A stretch of 34,089 bases of DNA from Bacillota bacterium (lineage in GTDB: Bacteria > Bacillota > Clostridia > Christensenellales > Aristaeellaceae), in the NCBI GenBank assembly GCA_023402355.1, contig JAEXCG010000086.1, forward strand, positions 1-34,089, given 5' to 3'. Position 1 is the first letter of the stretch. Each line of letters starts with the position of its first letter. The notes under the pieces were generated by a model. The model was not told the origin of the DNA, searched no databases, and saw nothing but the letters and a program-made list of their open reading frames with translations. The translations under genes and the position numbers were made by a program. This document shows positions 28,827-34,089 of the stretch, one piece after another.

Positions 28827-30641
28827 ATGTTTTTAGCCAGACTGTGGCAGGCGATGCCGAGCGCCGTTTCGCTGGGCTTCCTGTGGGGCGTCATGACGCT
28901 TGGCGTATATCTCACGTATAGAATTCTCGATTTTGCGGACCTTACGGTCGACGGCAGCTTTGCGCTGGGCGGCGCCGTGCTGGCGCGCCTTGCGACGCTT
29001 GGGATGAATCCCTTCATCGCGACCCTCTTTTCGTTCTGCGCGGGCATGCTCGCGGGCGCCTGCACGGGCCTTATGCACACAAAGTTGAAAATTCCCGGTC
29101 TTCTGGCCAGTATTTTGACGCAGATCGGTTTATATTCGGTCAACCTGCACGTGATGACCAAGGCGAACATCTCCCTCAACACGTTCGTCGCGGGCAAGCG
29201 CACGAGCCTGACGCTGTTCAACGAGGTGCCGTCCTTCGGCCTTTCCGACAAGATGGTGATCCTGCTCTACGGCGGCATCATCGTGGCAATCGTCATCGCG
29301 CTGCTCTGGTGGTTTTTAAATACGGAGGTCGGCATTACGATGCGCTCCACCGGCGACAACGAGCGCATGTCGCGCGCGCTGGGCGTCAACACGGACGCGA
29401 TGAAGCTGCTGTGTTTGATGCTTTCCAACGGCCTGGTGGGTCTGTCGGGCGCGCTCATCGCGCAGAACAACTGCGTCGCGACGCTGGACATGGGCGCGGG
29501 CGGCATCGTGTTCGGCCTCGCGGCGGTCATCATCGGCGAGGTGCTCTTCCGCCAGAAGTCTCTGCTCGGCAAGCTGGTCGCGGTCATCCTCGGCTCCATC
29601 GTCTACCGCATCATTCAATCGGTGGTGCTGATCCTCAACTGGCCGCCGGAGGACTTCAAGCTGCTTTCTGCGGTCATCATCGCGATCGCGCTGGCGCTGC
29701 CGGTCATCTCTGAAAAGCTGGCGCCCGTCTTCGGCAGGAAGAAGGAGGCGGCCCCGCAGAGCGCAAGGGCGGAGGAGACGCAAGCGGAGAAGCGCGAAAA
29801 TACGCTGATCCAGCCGGTGGAGGAGGCGGAGCAGGGGACGTCCTCTTCGCTGTCCATCACGGGCATTTCAAAGACGTTCAACGCGGGCACGATCAACCAG
29901 AAGATCGCGCTGGCGGGCGTCGACTTACAGCTCGATCCGGGCGATTTCGTCACCATCATCGGCGGCAACGGCGCCGGAAAATCGACGTTGCTCAACTCCG
30001 TGGCGGGCGTTTACACGGTCGACGGCGGGCACATCGCCATCGGTGAAAACGCCGTCACGAAGACGCCCGAATACAAGCGCGCCGCGCTGATCGGCCGCGT
30101 GTTCCAGGACCCCATGATGGGCACCGCCGCGAACATGACGATCGAAGAAAACCTTTCCATCGCGCTGCGCCGCGGCAAGCGCCGCACGCTGGCGCCGGCC
30201 ATCCGCAGCGGAGAGCGCGCGCAGTACCGCGAGGCGTTGAAGTCGCTGGATCTGGGGCTGGAAAACCGTCTCAAGTCGCGCGTCGGGCTGCTTTCCGGCG
30301 GACAGCGGCAGGCGCTCACGCTTCTGATGGCCTCGCTCAACAAGCCGCAGCTGCTGCTGCTCGACGAGCACACGGCGGCGCTCGACCCCAAGACGGCCAA
30401 GAACGTCCTCACTTTGACACAGCGCATCGTTCAAAAATACGGCCTGACCGCCATGATGGTCACGCATAACATGAAGGATGCTCTGCAATACGGCAACAGA
30501 ACGATCATGATGCACGAAGGCAAGGTCATTTTGGACATCGACAGCAGGACCAAAGAGCGATTGCACGTGGAGGACCTGCTCGTGATGTTCGAACGCGCCA
30601 GCGGCGACGCGCTGAACAACGATCGGATGCTGCTATCATAA
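28827..30641 (+). CDS. ABC transporter permease-ATPase fusion (TrpY-TrpZ type)
   Basis: One 604-residue chain contains both halves of an importer. Residues 1-300 are a permease with about eight to nine helices of the branched-chain/TrpY type (ILDFADLTVDGSFALGGAVLARL near the start, TLDMGAGGIVFGLAAVIIGEVLF later). A charged linker of about 40 residues (303-341, Lys/Glu/Ala rich) leads to an ATPase from about 342 with Walker A GGNGAGKST (379-387), Q-loop FQDP, signature LSGGQ (489-493), Walker B LLLLDE (509-514) and switch His547. Homologues are normally two genes. No stop codon or frameshift occurs across the junction. AGGAG lies 7 bases before the ATG at 28827. Confidence 0.92.
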   Translation: MFLARLWQAMPSAVSLGFLWGVMTLGVYLTYRILDFADLTVDGSFALGGAVLARLATLGMNPFIATLFSFCAGMLAGACTGLMHTKLKIPGLLASILTQIGLYSVNLHVMTKANISLNTFVAGKRTSLTLFNEVPSFGLSDKMVILLYGGIIVAIVIALLWWFLNTEVGITMRSTGDNERMSRALGVNTDAMKLLCLMLSNGLVGLSGALIAQNNCVATLDMGAGGIVFGLAAVIIGEVLFRQKSLLGKLVAVILGSIVYRIIQSVVLILNWPPEDFKLLSAVIIAIALALPVISEKLAPVFGRKKEAAPQSARAEETQAEKRENTLIQPVEEAEQGTSSSLSITGISKTFNAGTINQKIALAGVDLQLDPGDFVTIIGGNGAGKSTLLNSVAGVYTVDGGHIAIGENAVTKTPEYKRAALIGRVFQDPMMGTAANMTIEENLSIALRRGKRRTLAPAIRSGERAQYREALKSLDLGLENRLKSRVGLLSGGQRQALTLLMASLNKPQLLLLDEHTAALDPKTAKNVLTLTQRIVQKYGLTAMMVTHNMKDALQYGNRTIMMHEGKVILDIDSRTKERLHVEDLLVMFERASGDALNNDRMLLS

Positions 30642-30653
30642 AGCTAAGCCGTA

Positions 30654-30674
30654 CCCCGCGCCCAAGGCGCGGGG
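30654..30674 (+). other. GC-rich hairpin upstream of pyk
   Basis: CCCCGCGCC, loop CAA, GGCGCGGGG: a perfect 9-bp stem. No T run follows, so it is a weak terminator at best, or a structured pyk leader element. Confidence 0.6.
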
Positions 30675-30708
30675 CATTCCCATCGATTGAAGGAGGAAAC
30701 AATTTTTT

Positions 30709-32472
30709 ATGCGAAAAACCAAAATCGTCTGCACCGTAGGTCCGGCCAGCGAGGACGTACAGATGCTTTCAAGCCTCATGGACGCGGGCATGAACGTCGC
30801 GCGGCTGAACATGTCGCACGGCAGCTACGACGAACAGCGCCCCCGCATTGAGAACATCAAGCGTCTGCGCAAGGAAAAGAACATCCCGCTTGCGATCATG
30901 CTCGACACCAAGGGGCCCGAAGTGCGCACCGGCGTGCTGAAGGACGACAAGGTGACGCTCGTGGATGGGGAGACGTTCGTGCTCACCTCGCGCGAGGTGG
31001 AGGGGGATCAAAAGTCCGTTTCGGTGACCTATCCGGCGCTGTGCACGCATGTGAAAGCGGGAACGCGCATCCTCATCGACGACGGCCTGATCGGCCTGGA
31101 GGTCATCCGCGTCGAGGGCGGCACGGATATCGTGTGCCGGGTCGTGGAGGGCGGCGTGCTGGGCAGCAAAAAGGGCGTCTCCGTTCCGGGCGTCGATCTG
31201 GAGATTCCGGCGATCAGCCAGAAGGACCGCGAGGACATCCTCTTCGGCATCGAAAACGGCATCGACCTGATCGCCGCTTCGTTCATCAGCCATGCCTCCG
31301 ACGTCATGTTCATCCGCAAGCTGCTGGAGGACAACGGCGGCGAGAACATCCAGATCTTCTCCAAGATCGAAAACCGCCTGGGCGTGGACAATTTCGACGA
31401 GATCCTGAAGGTCTCCGACGGCATCATGATCGCGCGCGGCGATCTGGGCGTCGAGGTGGACATGGAGGAGGTGCCGGTGCTGCAAAAGGCGTTTACGCGC
31501 AAGTGCAACATCGCGGGCAAGCCCGTCATCACCGCGACCCAGATGATGGATTCCATGATGCGCAACCCCCGTCCGACGCGCGCGGAAGCGAACGACGTGG
31601 CCAATTCCATCATGGACGGCACCGACGCGATCATGCTCTCCGGCGAAACGGCGTCCGGCAAGTATCCGCTGGAAGCGCTGAACGCCATGCGCCGCATCGC
31701 CAATTACGTCGAGGAGCGCTTCAGCTTCAAGCGCATGGCGCAGCTTCACGACGTCTCCGAGACGGGCCGTTCGCTCACCAACGCGGTCAGCTATGCCTGC
31801 TACACGATGGCGATGGACCTGAACGCGGCGGCGATCATCACGCCCACGCGCGGCGGCTTTACGGCGCGGCTGGTCGCAAAGTATCGCCCTTCCTGCCATC
31901 TGGTGGCGACGACGGACAATGAGAAGACTTACCATCAGTTGGGCGTCGTCTGGGGCGTGCAGCCGGTGCACATGCCCTCCGCGGGCAACACGGACGACAT
32001 GGTGCAGTCCTCGGTGGACGCAGTGCGCGACGCGGGCTTCCTGTCCGACGGCGATATTGCGATCATCACGGCGGGCGTGCCCACGGGCGTCAGCGGCACC
32101 ACGAACCTCATCAAGGTACACGTGGTCGGCGACGTGCTGCTTCGCGGCAAGGGCGTCGGCACCACGAGCGCATCCGGGCGCGTTTGCGTCGCGCACAAGG
32201 CGAGCGATCTGGGCAATCGATTTCAACCCGGCGACGTGCTGGTGACCTCCATGACCACCAACGACATGCTGCCCATGATCCGCAAGGCCGCAGCGATCAT
32301 CGTGGAGAGCGACGACCTGACCTGCCACGCGGCCGTGGTGGGCTGCGCGCTGGACATTCCGGTCATCCTGGACGGCTCGATGACGGCGACGCACAAGCTC
32401 AAGGACGGCATGAGCGTATCCGTCGACCCGAACTGCGGCTATGTTTACAACGGCGACATGGTAAACAGGTAA
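30709..32472 (+). CDS. pyk: Pyruvate kinase with C-terminal PEP-utilising domain
   Basis: Pyk makes pyruvate and ATP from PEP and ADP in the last step of glycolysis. The 587 residues start MRKTKIVCTVGPAS and show MNVARLNMSHG, LDTKGPEVRTG, the active-site region IFSKIENRLGVDNFDEIL, MIARGDLGVEVDMEEVP and ATQMMDSMMRNPRPTRAEANDVANSIMDGTDAIMLSGETASGKYP. After residue 480 follows the extra domain found in Bacilli and Clostridia, with SDDLTCHAAVVG where TSHAA is usual. The AAGGAGG site lies 12 bases before the ATG, rather far. No clear promoter is seen upstream. Confidence 0.97.
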   Translation: MRKTKIVCTVGPASEDVQMLSSLMDAGMNVARLNMSHGSYDEQRPRIENIKRLRKEKNIPLAIMLDTKGPEVRTGVLKDDKVTLVDGETFVLTSREVEGDQKSVSVTYPALCTHVKAGTRILIDDGLIGLEVIRVEGGTDIVCRVVEGGVLGSKKGVSVPGVDLEIPAISQKDREDILFGIENGIDLIAASFISHASDVMFIRKLLEDNGGENIQIFSKIENRLGVDNFDEILKVSDGIMIARGDLGVEVDMEEVPVLQKAFTRKCNIAGKPVITATQMMDSMMRNPRPTRAEANDVANSIMDGTDAIMLSGETASGKYPLEALNAMRRIANYVEERFSFKRMAQLHDVSETGRSLTNAVSYACYTMAMDLNAAAIITPTRGGFTARLVAKYRPSCHLVATTDNEKTYHQLGVVWGVQPVHMPSAGNTDDMVQSSVDAVRDAGFLSDGDIAIITAGVPTGVSGTTNLIKVHVVGDVLLRGKGVGTTSASGRVCVAHKASDLGNRFQPGDVLVTSMTTNDMLPMIRKAAAIIVESDDLTCHAAVVGCALDIPVILDGSMTATHKLKDGMSVSVDPNCGYVYNGDMVNR

Positions 32473-32483
32473 AAAAGCAAAAA

Positions 32484-32516
32484 CATAGGAGCGTTCGCTT
32501 CAAACGCTCCTGTGTC
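32484..32516. terminator. First hairpin between pyk and plsY
   Basis: AGGAGCGTT and AACGCTCCT form a 9-bp stem, extendable with ACA/TGT. On the minus strand TTTTT follows after two bases, so it helps end plsY; on the plus strand it lies just after pyk. Confidence 0.65.
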
Positions 32517-32521
32517 TTAAA

Positions 32522-32556
32522 AAAGAAGGAAAGCGAGATGATCGCCTTCCTTCTTT
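32522..32556. terminator. Second hairpin between pyk and plsY
   Basis: Arms 32522-32536 and 32542-32556 pair over about 14 bp with one mismatch. Both ends have T-rich tails (TTTCATTT on plus, TTTTTT on minus), so it is a terminator for both converging genes. Confidence 0.8.
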
Positions 32557-32585
32557 CATTTATGCCGTTGGATAGGGAATGGCGC

Positions 32586-33203
32586 TCACTTCCGCTTTTT
32601 CCCCTTCAGGGTGGCAAAGTCCAGCTTGTTCTCTTTGCCCGCCAAAAGACGCTGGATGTTCGCGCGGTGACAGAAGACGGCCAGCAGGCAGATCACCACG
32701 AGGCACAGCGTGACGCGCAGATCAAAGGGCGTGGTCGCGGGGATGATAAAGGGATAAAGGCAGGCGCTGGCGATGGAACCTACGGACACGTAGTGGGTCA
32801 GCGCCACGACGAGGATGAAGAACGCCAGCACGATCAAAGACTGAATGGGGTAGAGGTAGAGGAGCAGGCCGAAGGAGGTGGCGATGCCCTTTCCGCCCTT
32901 AAAGTGCAGCAGCACGGGGAAGTCGTGGCCCACGATCGCCGCGATGCCGCCGAGCAGCGCGCCGAACTTGCCGCCGAGCAGCCAGCCGCCGAGCAGCGCG
33001 GCGAGAATGCCTTTGAGCATGTCGCCGATCAGGGTCAGCGCCGCGCTGGAGCGCCCCAGCACGCGCAGCATATTCGTGGAGCCTGCGCTCTTGCTGCCGT
33101 AATCCCGAATGTCCATGCCCTTCGCGCAGCGGGAGAGCACCACGCCGGTGGAGAAATTGCCCAGCAGATAACCGACGACGAGAACCAGCAATAGCTTTAG
33201 CAT
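32586..33203 (-). CDS. plsY: Acyl-phosphate glycerol-3-phosphate acyltransferase PlsY
   Basis: PlsY is a membrane enzyme that transfers the acyl group of acyl-phosphate to glycerol 3-phosphate, the first step of phospholipid synthesis in Gram-positives. The 205 residues have about seven helices and three conserved loops: GYLLGNFSTG with DIRDYGSKSAGSTNMLRVLG, GHDFPVLLHFKGGKGIATSFG, and the LTHYVSVGSIASA part. The ATG at 33203 follows AAGGAG, which lies inside the end of der; the longer frame upstream overlaps der. One base separates it from the der stop, so the two are one operon, as in many Clostridia. Confidence 0.96.
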   Translation of the reverse strand: MLKLLLVLVVGYLLGNFSTGVVLSRCAKGMDIRDYGSKSAGSTNMLRVLGRSSAALTLIGDMLKGILAALLGGWLLGGKFGALLGGIAAIVGHDFPVLLHFKGGKGIATSFGLLLYLYPIQSLIVLAFFILVVALTHYVSVGSIASACLYPFIIPATTPFDLRVTLCLVVICLLAVFCHRANIQRLLAGKENKLDFATLKGKKRK

Positions 33204-33204
33204 A

Positions 33205-34089
33205 TCAATTCTCCTTTTGCTTCTGCCGCAGGATGAACCGGATCGGCGTGCCCTCGAACCCAAAAGCCTTGCGGAACTGGTTTTCCAGGTAGCGCTCGTA
33301 CGCGAAATGCATCAGCGCTTCGTCGTTGATGAACAGCACAAAGGTAGGGGGGCAGGTATCCTGCTGCGTCGCGTAGTAGATTTTGAGCCTCCGCCCGCCG
33401 CTGGCGGGCGGTTGAAGCGCGGTGGTCGCATCCGCAAGCACGTCGTTGAGCACGCCTGTGGTGATGCGCTTGCTGGCCTGCTCGTAGACCATCTTGACCG
33501 TCTCCAGCACCCTGGGGACGCGCTGGCCGCTGAGCGCGGAGATGAAGAGCACCGGGGCGTAGGTCATGAACTTGAGGTCGTCCAACACCTGCTTTTTGTA
33601 GTTTTCCAGCGTCTTGGTGTCCTTTTCGACGGCATCCCACTTGTTGACGACCACGACGGCCGCCTTGCCCTCGTCGTGAACGTACCCGGCGATCTTGGTG
33701 TCCTGCTCGGTAACCCCGTCGTTCGCGTCCACGACGATGACCGCCACGTCGCAGCGCCTGACGGCGGTCAGCGAGCGGACGATGCTGTAGCGTTCGATGG
33801 ACTCATCCTCGATGGTGCGCTTGCGCCGAATGCCGGCGGTGTCGATGATGTTATAGCGGGTGCCGTCCTGGGCAAACTCGGTGTCAATCGCGTCGCGCGT
33901 GGTGCCGGGAATGTCGGAGACCATCGTGCGGTTCTGGCCGAGCAAACGGTTGGTGAGCGAGGACTTGCCCACGTTTGGACGGCCCACGATGGCCACCTGA
34001 ATGACGTGCTCCTCCTCGTCGTCCTGCTGCGTGCTGCCCTCCGGCAGCAGCTTTACGATCTCGTCGAGCAGGTCGCCCAGCCCCAGCAT
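33205..34089 (-). CDS. der: GTPase Der (EngA), C-terminal part
   Basis: Der is a double-GTPase that helps assemble the 50S subunit. The window holds about 294 residues from the C-terminal side: the end of the first G domain region, an acidic linker (QQDDEEEH), the whole second G domain with GRPNVGKSS, DIPGTTRDAID, DTAGIRRK and NKWD, and the C-terminal KH-like domain (LKIYYATQQDTCPPTFVLFINDEALMHFAYERYLENQFRKAFGFEGTPIRF). The gene continues beyond the window edge; a Met at 34089 is internal, since full Der has about 440 residues. plsY follows directly. Confidence 0.95.
   Translation of the reverse strand: MLGLGDLLDEIVKLLPEGSTQQDDEEEHVIQVAIVGRPNVGKSSLTNRLLGQNRTMVSDIPGTTRDAIDTEFAQDGTRYNIIDTAGIRRKRTIEDESIERYSIVRSLTAVRRCDVAVIVVDANDGVTEQDTKIAGYVHDEGKAAVVVVNKWDAVEKDTKTLENYKKQVLDDLKFMTYAPVLFISALSGQRVPRVLETVKMVYEQASKRITTGVLNDVLADATTALQPPASGGRRLKIYYATQQDTCPPTFVLFINDEALMHFAYERYLENQFRKAFGFEGTPIRFILRQKQKEN

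Noticed and set aside
30769..32394. 541-residue open frame opposite pyk
   Set aside because: Low-complexity His/Arg/Asp/Val composition and full overlap with a clear pyruvate kinase show it is a shadow.

Overview
The window is a chromosomal stretch of a GC-rich, endospore-forming Firmicute of the Clostridia type. The evidence is a dense set of sporulation genes (spoIIGA, sigE, sigG, ylmC, spoIVB, spo0A, a dacF-like carboxypeptidase), Gram-positive LexA with a perfect Gram-positive LexA box, a T-box leader, and consensus sigma-A promoters. A high-GC lineage related to Christensenellales is my guess from general look only; no rRNA gene is present to settle it. No transposase, phage gene, CRISPR array or integration site was seen, so most of this is core genome with a few accessory genes.

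Layout: (1) 1-5286, plus strand: truB end, ribF, rpsO, pnp and an M16 peptidase, the usual Firmicutes RNA-metabolism cluster. (2) 5381-10650, minus strand: an accessory block with a GH127 glycosidase behind a LacI-type palindrome, lexA with its SOS operator, a nucleotidyltransferase-fold protein and a MATE exporter. (3) 10719-14629: tRNA-Ser(GGA) and tRNA-Trp(CCA), a 38-residue membrane peptide, ppk, and cysE behind a T-box with a TGC (Cys) specifier. (4) 14630-20360: spoIIGA-sigE-sigG-ylmC, nrdR, spoIVB, spo0A. (5) 20420-23697: deoB, punA, dacF. (6) 23743-26903: M50 protease, scpA, scpB, a DUF4279 protein, mscL. (7) 26940-30641: a TetR regulator divergent from an ABC importer made of a binding protein and a fused permease-ATPase. 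(8) 30709-34089: pyk, then plsY and der on the minus strand.

The genes of region 4 form a readable part of the sporulation cascade. A sigma-H-like promoter lies before spo0A. A perfect TATAAT without a normally spaced -35 lies before spoIIGA, as expected of a Spo0A-activated promoter. A sigma-F-like promoter lies in front of sigG and a sigma-G-like one in front of spoIVB. SpoIIGA matures SigE in the mother cell; SigG acts in the forespore; SpoIVB signals from forespore to mother cell. The receiver domain of Spo0A is unusual in its acidic pocket.

The points most worth a second look are the one-chain permease-ATPase of the amino-acid-type ABC importer together with its binding protein lacking a lipobox, the degenerate Spo0A receiver, the hairpin between punA and dacF that contains the dacF ribosome binding site, the MATE-nucleotidyltransferase pair, and the isolated GH127 gene with a near-ideal LacI-family operator. 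I did not find a clearly new multi-gene system. Sequence-family assignments rest on motifs and remembered family features, not on database searches.
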